DNA of 40,011 bases from CAYMLQ01 sp964390795 (GCA_964390795.1 CAYMLQ010000014.1:1-40011), one strand, 5' to 3'. Positions 8,736 through 17,970 are shown, numbered from the stretch's first letter. The notes: generated by a model from the sequence alone, not told the origin. Translations and numbers: made by a program.

Positions 8736-9803
8736 TCAGAAACGCACCGAAGCGCCTGCCGTGTAGAGTTCTCCGGGACTCTGCTGGATGCCGTTGAGGT
8801 CAGACCAGACCGGTACGCTGACACCGACGTTCAGAGTCAGGCTGGCGGTCGGCAGGAAGTCAAGGGACACGATTGCGTCCGCCAAATCGGCGCCCGTGTT
8901 AGCCGGATCTTTGGACGACATCCGCTTGTCCGTGTAGCGGCCCTTGTGGTCGGTCGACGGGTCAATGCACCGGTAACGGAGTCCGGTCGTGAGACGGAAC
9001 ATCCGGAACGGCTGATACGAAGGAAAAATGCCAAAGGATGCGACATCTCCGAACTTGTACCCTTGCGGATTGCGCGTGGCCAACTGGTATCCGCCCATCA
9101 GGCTAACGGCGGCCTTGTCAATTGCGAAGCGGTATTCGAACTGTGCGATCGGATCCCACGAGCCGGAGCCGGGTTGCATGCACGGATCTATGTAAATGCC
9201 ATTGGATTTCACCCTGTAATCGCCAGTAGGGATCTTCAAGCCTGGCCTGAAGTAGAGTTGGTGCAGGCCGCTTTCCGGCGTACCCTTGCGTAAAAGCCGC
9301 AGTGATCCTTCGATCAGGAGGTCGCCGAATCCATCGACCGGATCCATTGAATGACGCAGCAAAGTCGTTTTTGCATCCTCTCGTTGGGTGGTGCTCGGCG
9401 CCCGCCCACCCCAGTAGCAACATGAATGGTCGTTAGCCATGGTAGTCGCTTTTGGCGTGATGGCGGTGATCAAGCTCATGGTGTTGCGGATCCACGGGAT
9501 CGAGAGGTCCACGCCGTATCGCTCGTCAAACGTATAGGAGATGCGCGCGTCGACGCGGTACGAGGCCATCTCGGTCGGGAGAGTCGGATAACGTTTGCCG
9601 GCGGTTGCCAGAGATACCGAGTGCGTCCCGCTCTGGAGCTCGTCGGTCGTCGTGTATCCATAACTGATCCCCACGCTGAACGGTTGAACCGGTTCGTGTA
9701 CCGCAAGTCCCGGAAGGGTCGGGAAGTCGCAACATTCTTGCGCGAAAGCAGAGTAACTTAAAAACAAAATGAATAAGATAGATGGACTACAATAAGTTGA
9801 CAT
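8736..9803 (-). CDS. Putative outer-membrane beta-barrel protein, transporter-like
   Basis: A 355-residue exported protein with a signal peptide (MSTYCSPSILFILFLSYSAFAQ) followed by a Cys pair. The mature part shows alternating amphipathic strands (VDARISYTFDERYGVDLSIPW, QFEYRFAIDKAAVSLMGGYQL, FRLTTGLRYR) and ends in ...TAGASVRF, with the terminal Phe typical of outer-membrane barrels. It resembles the MetA/phenol-degradation-type OMPs in general style, but I do not recognise a specific family. The ATG at 9803 has no clear ribosome site; the frame is open to 9932, where the extra residues look like AT-rich leader DNA. A Cys-rich stretch, NDHSCCYWGG, near residue 125 is unusual for a barrel. 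A role in export or uptake is a guess. Confidence 0.65.
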   Translation of the reverse strand: MSTYCSPSILFILFLSYSAFAQECCDFPTLPGLAVHEPVQPFSVGISYGYTTTDELQSGTHSVSLATAGKRYPTLPTEMASYRVDARISYTFDERYGVDLSIPWIRNTMSLITAITPKATTMANDHSCCYWGGRAPSTTQREDAKTTLLRHSMDPVDGFGDLLIEGSLRLLRKGTPESGLHQLYFRPGLKIPTGDYRVKSNGIYIDPCMQPGSGSWDPIAQFEYRFAIDKAAVSLMGGYQLATRNPQGYKFGDVASFGIFPSYQPFRMFRLTTGLRYRCIDPSTDHKGRYTDKRMSSKDPANTGADLADAIVSLDFLPTASLTLNVGVSVPVWSDLNGIQQSPGELYTAGASVRF

Positions 9804-9853
9804 AATAGTTCTATCGTTGGATTTGGAAGAGATTTCAACCAGTTGTGGGCTGC

Positions 9854-9882
9854 AAGATAGCGAAAAATATCTGATTAGTCTA
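9854..9882 (-). promoter_or_regulatory. Candidate promoter of the barrel-protein gene
   Basis: On the minus strand, TAGACT (9877-9882), a 17-bp AT-rich spacer and TATCTT (9854-9859) lie about 50 bp upstream of the ATG at 9803, in a locally AT-rich patch unlike the surrounding DNA. Each box matches the sigma-70 consensus at four of six positions. Confidence 0.35.
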
Positions 9883-10002
9883 GTGCGAAGATAGATTAGA
9901 ATTCTTGGACGAGCTGGTTTTCTGTTCATCAAAGGGCAGACTCAGATGCCGCCGCCCGCCTCGAACACGCCGGCCATTTCGCGTAGGGCTGTCTCTTCTT
10001 AC

Positions 10003-10110
10003 TTGCGTCCGTTCTCCGGGTGTGACATTATTTTTATGAATGGAAACGGTATTCATATGTGAAAATGCTGTTTTTGCCGGTGAAAGGCGGGTTTCGCCTG
10101 TAAAACGCCT
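10003..10110 (+). promoter_or_regulatory. Promoter/leader block with tandem short inverted repeats, copy 1
   Basis: TTGCGT (10003-10008), 17 bp and CATTAT (10026-10031) form a weak sigma-70-like promoter. It is followed by an array of ~20-bp units built on TGAAA...TTTCA inverted repeats: TGAAT...ATTCA (10037-10055), TGAAAATGCTGTTTTT (from 10060), TGAAAGGCGGGTTTC (from 10081) and a degenerate TGTAAAAC unit (from 10099). A second copy of the whole arrangement lies at 19422-19516, upstream of another giant surface protein; the alignment runs through promoter and first repeats with a single 1-base length difference. The function is unknown; regulator binding or an RNA leader are both possible. 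Confidence 0.6.
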
Positions 10111-13100
10111 GCGCAATCGACGGCTGATGGCTGGGGTGGCAGGTGCGCTCCTTTGCCTCGCATGGCAGGCGGCGGCCGAGGCGGTGGATACCGCACGCTG
10201 GGGACTGTCGATGGAGATCCGCGTGCGCGGTTATCAGGGTGGCTCCGCGCTCGCCGATTTCCCTGTCATGGTCGCGCTTGATCCTGCCGCGATCATGGGG
10301 TTCAGTTACGCCGGATTTGCTCCGCAGGGTGCTGACCTGCGGTTTACAGATGCGGCGAACACCGTGGTCTTGGCGCACGAGATCGAGCAGTGGAACACCA
10401 GCAGTGTCTCGCGCGTCTGGGTGCGCGTTCCCTCGCTGGTCTCGAATCAGGTCATCCGCGCGTTCTGGCGCAACCCCGAGGCCGGAGCGCCCGCTTCAAC
10501 GTCAGTTTGGGACGACGGTTTCCGCGGCGTGTGGCATCTGGCGGACTCGCTGAACGACGCCACGCCCAACGCCAACAACGGGAGCAACACGGGGTCCGTC
10601 GCGACGAACGGCGTGGTCGCGGGCGGGCGGGCCTTCGACGGCAACGATTTTATCGACTGCGGCAACGGCGCGTCGCTGAACGTAGCGAGCAACCAGCTCA
10701 CGCTGTCGGCCTGGATCAAGCCTGCCGCGATCTCGGGTAACGCGATCGTCAGCAAAGCGTACGCGGCTACCCATATGTCGCCCTATTACAGCTGGGTTCT
10801 CTACCTGACAAGCCCGGGTCTGCACTGCCGTATCGACACGTCTGCGGCAACGAAAGGGGCGCTTTCGACAGGGGTATGGCAGCATGTGACGACGACCTAC
10901 AACGGCAGCCTTGTTGCGTTTTACATCGACGGTGTGTCGGCGGGTTCCTTCGCCAAGACCGGCAGCCTATTTCTCACTCCGCGCAATGTGCGTATCGGCG
11001 GGCGCGACACCAGCCCGCTGGACGAATTTTTTAACGGCAGCATCGACGAGGTGCGGATCTCCTCGGTGGCGCGCTCGGCGGACTGGGTTCGTGCGGAGCG
11101 CGATACGGTCGCGAACACCTCTTTCTGCTTGTACGGAAGCGTCACGGAAACGTGGCTGCCGCAGGTGACCGGCGGAGTCGGCGCCACGAACGTGCTTGCA
11201 ACGAGCGCGTGCCTGACCGGCTCGCTGGTATCCACCGGCGCGGCACCTGCCACGGTCTGGGCCTGCTGGGGCACGGGTGACGGCGGCACGAACTTCGCGG
11301 CTTGGGCGCAGAAGGCCAGCCTCGGCGTGAGAGAGCCGGGCGGTTTCAGCCACCCCGTATCCGGCCTGACGCCGGAGACCCCTTACGTGTACCGCTTCCG
11401 TGCAGTAAACGCGCACGGCGAGAGCTGGTCGGCTCCACGACTGTTCGCGCCGCTCTATCCGCGTCTCTCGGTTGCGGATTCCCAATGCGTCGAGGGGCCT
11501 TCCGGGGCGACCGGTCTGCTGTTCCGCGTGACGCTCTCGTATGCCGCTCCCTCTCCCGTGACCTTCCTCTACGCCACGTCTGCGGGCACGGCCTCGGCGG
11601 AGGATTATCAGGCCGTGTCGGGGGAGGTCACGCTTCAGGCCGGACAGACAGGATGTTCGGTGACGGTGCTGGCAGCCGGCGACAGCGTTGCCGAGCCCGA
11701 TGAGTTCTTCTGCCTCGATCTCGGCGCGGTGACGGGCGCGGTCGCCGCGAAAGCCCGCGCGTTCGGACTGATACTGGACGACGACCGGACGAACAGCCTT
11801 TCGCCTTGCGCGTTGGTGGCGGACGCCTCGCGCGGACGGGTCTACGTGGCGCGGCAGACGGATGCGAGCGTCGGGGTGATCGACACGACGGAGAACCGCC
11901 TCGTGCAAGCCTTTGCCGTGCCTGCCGCCCCGAACGGCGTTGCGCTGAGTCCGGACGGCCTGCGGCTTTACGTGGCGGCGGGCGGTGCAGGCGGCCAGGT
12001 GGTTGCGCTCGATGCGGCGACGGGCGCGGTCTTGGAGACATACGCCGCAGGACATACGCCGCTGTGCCCCGTGGTGAGTTCGGACGGCACCACGCTCTAT
12101 GTCTGCAACCGCTTCGACGGCGACGTGTCGGTCATCCGCCTGGCTGATGGCGCCACGCTCGCGAGGATCGCGGTCGGGCGCGAGCCCCATGCGGCGGCTC
12201 TGACGCCGGACGGGGCAAACCTGTTTGTGGCCGAATTGCTGCCTGTTGGCCCGTCAACCAACGGAGCCCTGGCGGCTGCGGTGAGCGTGATCGACACGGC
12301 CGCTCGCGTGGTCTCGAAACGTATTCTGTTGCCGCCGGGCTCTCAGTCGCTGCGCGGCCTCTGCGTTTCAGCCACGGGCGCGAAGGTCTACGTGACCCAC
12401 GTGCTGTCGCGCTTTTACGCGCCGACCACGCAGGTGCTGCGCGGCTGGATGAATACGGCGGCGCTCAGCGTGATCGACGTGGCCTCTGGAACGCTCGTCA
12501 ACACGGTGCTCCTGGACGACCTTGATCTTGGCGCTGCCAACCCGTGGGGTGTGGTCTGCTCGACGAACAATCAGTACCTCTGCGTGGCGCACGCCGGCAC
12601 GCATGAGGTCAGCGTGATCGACCAAGCCGCACTGCTGGCGAAACTTCAGACGGGTGACGCGGACACGCCGCAGGATCTGACTTATCTGGTGGGTCTGCGC
12701 AGGCGTTTGCCGCTCAAGGGCAATGGGCCGCGCGGACTTGCCCTCGTCGGCGACACGCTCTACGCGGCGGAGTATTTCAGCGATACGGTCGGTGTTGTGG
12801 ACATCGCGCCTGGGGGTGAGTACGGCGCTCATGAGATCGCCGCAGGAGCGGCGAGGGCGTTGGACGCTGTGCGCCAGGGCGAGCGGAACTACAACGATGC
12901 GCGGCTCTGTCTCCAGGGTTGGCAGAGCTGCGCGAGCTGTCATCCCGACGCCCGCGCCGATGCGCTGAACTGGGATCTGATTAACGACGGGTTCGGCAGC
13001 CCCAAGAACACCAAGAGCCACGTCTATTCGATCCAGACGCCGCCGGCCATGTCGACCGGCATCCGCGGCAGCGCTCAGGTCGCGGTGCGGTCCGGGCTGA

Positions 13101-13504
13101 AATACATCCAGTTCGTCAGCCAGCCCGAGTCCTGCGCCGCGGCGATCGACGCCTATCTGACGACGCTGCGGCCTGAGCCGAGCCCGCACCTGGTGAATGG
13201 CGGGCTGAGCGCGTCGGCCTCACGCGGGGCGCTGCTCTTTGCCGCGCGGGGTTGCGCGGGCTGCCACGCGGGTGAGTTTTTTACGGACGGCAAGTCGCAT
13301 GAGATCGGTACCGCGACCGCGCGTGAGGCGGGTGTGCTGTTCGATACGCCGACGCTGTGCGAACTCTGGCGAACCGGGCCCTATCTGCACGACGGACGCA
13401 GTGCCACGGTGCGCGAGGTGGTGGTTACGGTTCACGCGGGTCGCGTGAGCGGGCTGACGTTGGAGCAGATTGACGATTTGGTGGAGTACCTGCTGTCGCT
13501 ATGA
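10040..13504 (+). CDS. Secreted multidomain haem protein: DUF2341-LamG-FN3-Calx-beta-propeller-dihaem cytochrome c
   Basis: Up to 1154 residues. From the ATG at 10040 the order is: signal peptide after KRLRNRR (~24-47); DUF2341 (~50-155); LamG/concanavalin-like domain (~165-350, VWHLADSLNDATPNANNG...); FN3-like segment (~375-480, YVYRFRAVNAHGESWSA); Calx-beta (~485-590, TASAEDYQAVSGEVTL); YVTN-type beta-propeller (~590-930, repeated VIDT/VSVI blades); and a cytochrome c end with CASCH (964-968) and CAGCH (1072-1076). The tail (TPTLCELWRTGPYLHDGRSA) is typical of MauG/cytochrome-c-peroxidase-like proteins. It acts outside the cytoplasmic membrane, probably in electron transfer or peroxide-type chemistry; the substrate is unknown. 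The start is uncertain: neither ATG 10040 nor ATG 10127 has a ribosome site, and the first 29 residues would be coded by the repeat array. The ATGA overlap with the next gene indicates translational coupling. Confidence 0.85.
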   Translation: METVFICENAVFAGERRVSPVKRLRNRRLMAGVAGALLCLAWQAAAEAVDTARWGLSMEIRVRGYQGGSALADFPVMVALDPAAIMGFSYAGFAPQGADLRFTDAANTVVLAHEIEQWNTSSVSRVWVRVPSLVSNQVIRAFWRNPEAGAPASTSVWDDGFRGVWHLADSLNDATPNANNGSNTGSVATNGVVAGGRAFDGNDFIDCGNGASLNVASNQLTLSAWIKPAAISGNAIVSKAYAATHMSPYYSWVLYLTSPGLHCRIDTSAATKGALSTGVWQHVTTTYNGSLVAFYIDGVSAGSFAKTGSLFLTPRNVRIGGRDTSPLDEFFNGSIDEVRISSVARSADWVRAERDTVANTSFCLYGSVTETWLPQVTGGVGATNVLATSACLTGSLVSTGAAPATVWACWGTGDGGTNFAAWAQKASLGVREPGGFSHPVSGLTPETPYVYRFRAVNAHGESWSAPRLFAPLYPRLSVADSQCVEGPSGATGLLFRVTLSYAAPSPVTFLYATSAGTASAEDYQAVSGEVTLQAGQTGCSVTVLAAGDSVAEPDEFFCLDLGAVTGAVAAKARAFGLILDDDRTNSLSPCALVADASRGRVYVARQTDASVGVIDTTENRLVQAFAVPAAPNGVALSPDGLRLYVAAGGAGGQVVALDAATGAVLETYAAGHTPLCPVVSSDGTTLYVCNRFDGDVSVIRLADGATLARIAVGREPHAAALTPDGANLFVAELLPVGPSTNGALAAAVSVIDTAARVVSKRILLPPGSQSLRGLCVSATGAKVYVTHVLSRFYAPTTQVLRGWMNTAALSVIDVASGTLVNTVLLDDLDLGAANPWGVVCSTNNQYLCVAHAGTHEVSVIDQAALLAKLQTGDADTPQDLTYLVGLRRRLPLKGNGPRGLALVGDTLYAAEYFSDTVGVVDIAPGGEYGAHEIAAGAARALDAVRQGERNYNDARLCLQGWQSCASCHPDARADALNWDLINDGFGSPKNTKSHVYSIQTPPAMSTGIRGSAQVAVRSGLKYIQFVSQPESCAAAIDAYLTTLRPEPSPHLVNGGLSASASRGALLFAARGCAGCHAGEFFTDGKSHEIGTATAREAGVLFDTPTLCELWRTGPYLHDGRSATVREVVVTVHAGRVSGLTLEQIDDLVEYLLSL

Positions 13505-16500
13505 GAACCCAAGTCAACAGGTTGAGCGCAGGGCGTGCGGAGCTGTGGGAGCAAGGACACGCTTGTCCTTGCTGCGGGGACAGGAGTGTCCCCGCTCCCA
13601 GGGCCGCGCCGGGGACCGGAGTGTCCCCGCTCCCGGGACGGGCGCTGCTGCTGGGCTGCCTGTTGGCGGCGGTTTCGGTTTCGCAGGCCGCGCTGCCCCC
13701 GGCTGTGACCAACCAGCCGATCTTGTTTGTGGTTCGCAACCAGTACCAGACCGACCACCACAACACGCACACCATGTATCCCTCGGCACCCAAGGAGATC
13801 AGCAACGGTATCTACGAAGGGGGCAATTCCGCGCTGAAGGTGTTCGACCCGGTCAGCGGCAGTGTGTGGACGATCCTCGACGCGGGAGCGACCGGAGTCA
13901 TCCGCGATCCGGACGTGCATTTCGGCGGGGCGCGCATCGTGTTTGCCTGGCGCAAGAGTCTGGCGGACGCCTACCACATCTACGAGATTAACGCGGACGG
14001 CACGGGGCTGCGGCAGCTCACCGCGCTGGCGGGCGTCGATGACTTCGACCCGGTCTACCTGCCAGACGACCGCATCGTCTTCGTCTCCGGACGCGAGCCG
14101 AAATACGTGATGTGCAACAAGCACCTGTCGCACAACCTCTACCGCATGGACTCAGACGGCGCCAACGTCACCCAGATCGCGAAAAGCACGCTGTTCGAGG
14201 GGCATCCGAGCCTGATGTCTGACGGGCGTCTGCTCTACGACCGCTGGGAGTACGTGGACCGCAATTTCGGCGACGCACAGGGACTGTGGACCAGCGATCC
14301 CGAGGGTACGGGCCATGCGGTCTATTTCGGGAACAACACCAGCAGCCCGGGCGGCATGCTCGACGCGCGCGAGATTCCGGGCACGCAGCAGGCGGTCTGC
14401 ACGTTCGTGGCCTGCCACGACAAGCCGTGGGGCGCGATCGCCGTGGTCGACCGGCGCGTGGCTCGCGACGGCGCTGCCGCCGTCGTCCGCATGTGGCCCG
14501 ACGGACTTATGAGTTGGGTGCAGGTCAACGCGATAGTCAACAGCGCCTATGACCTTTTTGCAGGCACAACCCCAAAGCATGAGGATCCTTTTCCTCTGGC
14601 CGATCCAGGGACAGGCGTGGGCGGACGCTATTTCCTCTGCTCGCGCCAGACCGGCTCGGGCGAGCATATGGCGCTCTATCTGCTTGACGCGGCAGACGGC
14701 AGCGCCACGCTTCTGCATGACGAGGGCGCGGGCGACGTCGGTTGCTTTGATCCCATGCCGCTGGCGGCGCGCGTGCGGCCGGGTGCGGTGACGGTTCCCC
14801 GCAAATACGACGACACGCCAGGCCGGTTTTACGTGGTGGACGTCTACAAGGGCACCCACATGGCCGGCGTGGCGCGCGGCACGGTCAAGTATCTGCGCGT
14901 GGTGGAGTCGCCCGAAAAGCGCACCTACAGCAGCCAGGCTTGGAACGCGCAGGGCATCGAGGCGCCCGGCGTGAACTGGGACAGCTTTGAGACCAAGCGC
15001 ATTCTCGGTACGGTGCCGGTCGAGGACGACGGGTCGGCGCATTTTCTGGTGTCGCCCAGAACCTTCGTCTTCTTCCAACTGCTCGATGCGGACGGGATGA
15101 TGGTACAGTCCATGCGCTCTGGAACGGTGATCCAGCCGGGCGAAGCGCAAGGGTGTGTCGGCTGTCACGAGGATCGCAAGCTCGCGCCGCATCCCACGGG
15201 CGTGCGGATGCCTGCCGCGTTCATGCGAGGCCCTGACGCGCTGACCGGCTGGCAGGGCGAGCCGGCGAAGATGTTCAACTACCTCGCCGAGGTTCAGCCC
15301 GTGTTCAACGCGAAGTGCTTGGGGTGTCACGACACCGGCGGAACGGGGGCGGCGAACGTGGTGCTCGCGGGCGACAAGGGCGTCTGCTTCAATGCTTCGT
15401 ATGCCGAGCTGTGGCGCAAGGGCTACACGGGCGCCGTCGGCGCGGGGCCTGCAGCGCTCAAGCAGGCCAAGAGCTGGGGGTCGCAAGCCAGCAGGCTGGT
15501 GCAGACGATCCGGGGCTCGCACACCAACCGGGTGGCGCTCACGGCTTCGGAGTTTGACCGCATCGTCACCTGGCTCGACCTCAATGCGGTGTACTACCCG
15601 AGCTATGGGGCCAACTATCCAGGCAACGCGGGCGGGCGTTCGCCGCTGACCTTCGCCCAGTTGAGTCAGGTTGCCGCGTACACGGGCAGGAATGTGGCCA
15701 ATGCGGACAGCGTCAAGAGCGCGGGCGAGCTGATCTGGTTTGACCGTCCAGAGGCGAGCCCGTGCCTGAGCGGAGTGACGGGGATCAACTACACCAATGC
15801 GCTGGCGCTGATCCGTGCGGGGCAGGCCGCCCTCGCGGCGCTGCCGCGCGAGGACATGACCAACTGCGTGCCGCTGAATGCGGACGACGTCTGGCGCGAG
15901 AACAAGTACCAGCAGCGTCTCTGCCGCGAGGCGATGAACCGCGCGGCCGTTGCCGGCGGCGGAGCGGTTTACGATTCTCAGGGGCTGTTGGCCGTGGCGA
16001 ACGGCATGCCAGTCGGCAGTAACCGGACCTCCGCCGTGGTCAGTGGCAAGCTGCTCTACACCGTCAGCAACGACACGGCGGACGTTTTCATCGCCTGGGG
16101 CACATCGGACGCGGGCGATAGCACCAACCTCTGGCAGCACGTCATGCGCGTCGGCACCCAGGGTGCTGGCGCATTTTCGCTGGCGCTCACCAACCTCGTC
16201 TCTGGCCAGGCGCTCTTCTTCCGGGTGTTCGCCGCCAACGGGCAAGGGTTGGTGTCCTCACACGTCAGCACGGCGGTGGACGCGGTTGCGCTTCTCGGCC
16301 CGGCGGCGTACGCGCTCTCCTACGTTTGGAGCGCAACCGCTTCGGGCGCTGCGGTCGATGGTGTCGGCGTATGGAATCGCTCGGTCGCGAACTGGGTCGG
16401 CACGAACGGCGTTCATGCGGTCTGGAGCGACGTCGTCGGCGACACGGCGGTGTTCGGTTCGGGCGGAACTGCGGGCACGGTGACGCTCGCCGCAGACGGT

Positions 16501-17970
16501 TTCACGGTTGGCGGACTGGTCTTCCCTACAGTCGGTGCGGGGGCTTACTCCCTTTCCGGTGGCACGCTGACGCTGACGAACGCGCCGGTGTTCGCCGTGC
16601 ACACGCCTGCGGTCATCGGTTCGTCGCTGGCCGGTGCGGCAGGGTTCGTCAAGACAGGCTTAGGGACATTGACGCTGTGCGGGCACAACACGTACGGCGG
16701 CGTGACCGCCATTGAGACGGGGGCCGTGAAGCTCTCGTCTCTGCCGCTCGCCGCTCTCAAGCTGCGGCTGGACGCGTCGGACGCCTCGACGCTCTTCACG
16801 AATGCCAACGGAAGCGGCGCAGTCACGGCGACCGGTCAGCCCGTCGGCTACTGGGGCGACCGCAGCGGCAACGGCCGGCCCGCCACTCAGGCGCTGAACG
16901 CCCGCCGCCCCCTCTTTGTCGCCGGCAGCGCGGAGTTTAACGGCCGCACGGTGCTTCAGTTCGACGGCGTAGACGACGACATCACCAGCCTCTTGGATAT
17001 CAACGCGACGAATCTGCCGAACCTGACGTTGGCCATGGTCTACCGGCAAGTTGCTAAAACAGCCAACGGCGGTCTGTGGGGGCACGACAACGGCGGCTGG
17101 GACCGGATGCAGCTTCTCAACCTCAGCAGCCAGAGCGCCCCTGATTGCTACGGCGTGACCACGTCGAATGCGTGGACGACGGTCAAAGGGATCAACACGA
17201 ACGCGGTTCTGCTCTACACGGCGGTTCTGAGGCAGGGCGTGAGCAACGGGTCCTGCGTCACTATCAATGGGCAGTCAGACAGCGCGGCCGGGCTGCCCGC
17301 GTTCACCTCGTCTGAGGTGGCGGGACTCCCCTCGCTCACGCTCGCAAACATCAGTCCGGGAAACGGGTTTCGCGGCAACGTCCAGATTGGCGAGGTGCTC
17401 GTTTTCGACACCGCGCTGGGCGACAGCATGCGACGCGAAGTGGATGCCTATTTACGCAACAAGTGGCTCGGGGCCTCCGACGCGGGTTTGCCCGTGCTTC
17501 CCACGAACGGCGCGGTGCGGGTTGCCGCGGGCGCGGCACTGGACCTCGGCGGCATGTCGCAGACGTTGGCGTCGGTGAGCGGTGACGGCACCGTCTCTAA
17601 CGGCCTGTTGACCGTGACGCACACGCTCGCGCCTGGCGGCACTAATCGGGTCGGTGTTCTCACGCTTCCCGGCTCGCCGGTTCTGGCGGGCGCGACGCTG
17701 CTGGCCGACGTGACGGCGGGCGGGATTGGCGACCGGCTGGTCTGCTCGGGTGCCCTGTCTCTGGAGGGTGTCACGCTACAGATCGCCACGCCCGAGCTTC
17801 TGAATATTCGGCGAGCCTACACGCTGGCATCCTGTTCCGGCACGCTGACGGGGTCTTTTGTGGCAACTGATCTGCCGGACGACTGGCGTGTCCGGTATGA
17901 CCGCACGCCGGGCGCGGGAACGGCAACGATGTACTGGGCATCGCATGCGACGGTGCTCAGTGTCAGGTAG
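13501..17970 (+). CDS. Secreted PD40-propeller/cytochrome c protein fused to beta-strand-repeat and LamG module
   Basis: A 1489-residue protein starting in an ATGA overlap with the preceding haem gene. Residues ~16-46 are coded by a cluster of palindromic DNA repeats, followed by the hydrophobic signal (ALLLGCLLAAVSVSQA). Residues ~70-500 show PD40/TolB-like propeller blades (IYEINADGTGLRQLT, LYRMDSDGANVTQIA) like those of hydrazine-synthase-alpha-type proteins. Two haem sites follow: CVGCH (552-556) and CLGCH (606-610). From ~940 the protein changes character: an autotransporter-associated beta-strand segment (TLTLCGHNTYGGVTAIETG) and a LamG-type domain (~1080-1325, LKLRLDASDASTLFTNANG) closely related to the 1422-residue protein downstream. 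It ends ...HATVLSVR. Fusion of a redox unit to a surface-adhesin-like module suggests cell-surface display. The function is unknown; the HZS resemblance does not imply anammox. Confidence 0.87.
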   Translation: MRTQVNRLSAGRAELWEQGHACPCCGDRSVPAPRAAPGTGVSPLPGRALLLGCLLAAVSVSQAALPPAVTNQPILFVVRNQYQTDHHNTHTMYPSAPKEISNGIYEGGNSALKVFDPVSGSVWTILDAGATGVIRDPDVHFGGARIVFAWRKSLADAYHIYEINADGTGLRQLTALAGVDDFDPVYLPDDRIVFVSGREPKYVMCNKHLSHNLYRMDSDGANVTQIAKSTLFEGHPSLMSDGRLLYDRWEYVDRNFGDAQGLWTSDPEGTGHAVYFGNNTSSPGGMLDAREIPGTQQAVCTFVACHDKPWGAIAVVDRRVARDGAAAVVRMWPDGLMSWVQVNAIVNSAYDLFAGTTPKHEDPFPLADPGTGVGGRYFLCSRQTGSGEHMALYLLDAADGSATLLHDEGAGDVGCFDPMPLAARVRPGAVTVPRKYDDTPGRFYVVDVYKGTHMAGVARGTVKYLRVVESPEKRTYSSQAWNAQGIEAPGVNWDSFETKRILGTVPVEDDGSAHFLVSPRTFVFFQLLDADGMMVQSMRSGTVIQPGEAQGCVGCHEDRKLAPHPTGVRMPAAFMRGPDALTGWQGEPAKMFNYLAEVQPVFNAKCLGCHDTGGTGAANVVLAGDKGVCFNASYAELWRKGYTGAVGAGPAALKQAKSWGSQASRLVQTIRGSHTNRVALTASEFDRIVTWLDLNAVYYPSYGANYPGNAGGRSPLTFAQLSQVAAYTGRNVANADSVKSAGELIWFDRPEASPCLSGVTGINYTNALALIRAGQAALAALPREDMTNCVPLNADDVWRENKYQQRLCREAMNRAAVAGGGAVYDSQGLLAVANGMPVGSNRTSAVVSGKLLYTVSNDTADVFIAWGTSDAGDSTNLWQHVMRVGTQGAGAFSLALTNLVSGQALFFRVFAANGQGLVSSHVSTAVDAVALLGPAAYALSYVWSATASGAAVDGVGVWNRSVANWVGTNGVHAVWSDVVGDTAVFGSGGTAGTVTLAADGFTVGGLVFPTVGAGAYSLSGGTLTLTNAPVFAVHTPAVIGSSLAGAAGFVKTGLGTLTLCGHNTYGGVTAIETGAVKLSSLPLAALKLRLDASDASTLFTNANGSGAVTATGQPVGYWGDRSGNGRPATQALNARRPLFVAGSAEFNGRTVLQFDGVDDDITSLLDINATNLPNLTLAMVYRQVAKTANGGLWGHDNGGWDRMQLLNLSSQSAPDCYGVTTSNAWTTVKGINTNAVLLYTAVLRQGVSNGSCVTINGQSDSAAGLPAFTSSEVAGLPSLTLANISPGNGFRGNVQIGEVLVFDTALGDSMRREVDAYLRNKWLGASDAGLPVLPTNGAVRVAAGAALDLGGMSQTLASVSGDGTVSNGLLTVTHTLAPGGTNRVGVLTLPGSPVLAGATLLADVTAGGIGDRLVCSGALSLEGVTLQIATPELLNIRRAYTLASCSGTLTGSFVATDLPDDWRVRYDRTPGAGTATMYWASHATVLSVR
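13547..13634. repeat. Cluster of palindromic repeats inside a coding region
   Basis: Three copies of one palindromic repeat lie in the 5' end of the 1489-residue gene. An exact unit lies at 13576-13599 (GGGGACAGGAGTGTCCCC followed by GCTCCC), a one-mismatch unit at 13611-13634, and a degenerate inverted unit at 13547-13572. Each folds as GGGGACA / loop / TGTCCCC. Exact copies also occur in the intergenic region at 18070-18093 and 18173-18196, so this is a dispersed REP-like element that here is translated in frame. Confidence 0.8.
16740..17480 (+). repeat. LamG-module DNA duplicated at 22680-23400
   Basis: This stretch and 22680-23400 are clearly homologous at DNA and protein level: shared blocks include GGCTGGACGCGTC and GTCGGCTACTGGGGCGACC, and the proteins share FTNANGSGAVT, QPVGYWGD, LQFDGVDD and NISPGN. 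The similarity extends to the preceding beta-strand segments (16320-16490 versus 19686-19855). This points to duplication or module shuffling between two genes 5 kb apart. Confidence 0.75.

Noticed and set aside
6026..8824. Minus-strand frame of over 900 codons opposite the M16 peptidase
   Set aside because: The plus strand has unmistakable M16 motifs; the antisense product is low in structure and rich in Arg, Gly and His.
10037..10110. CRISPR array
   Set aside because: Units are ~20 bp with no unique spacers of constant length and no cas genes; each unit is itself an inverted repeat.
14152..16245. Minus-strand frame of about 700 codons opposite the PD40/cytochrome gene
   Set aside because: Shadow of a gene with CxxCH motifs; no recognisable domain and no promoter or ribosome site.
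13501..17970. Hydrazine synthase and hence anammox metabolism
   Set aside because: Only the PD40-plus-haem style is similar. No other anammox genes are present, and such propeller-cytochrome proteins are widespread in the PVC group.
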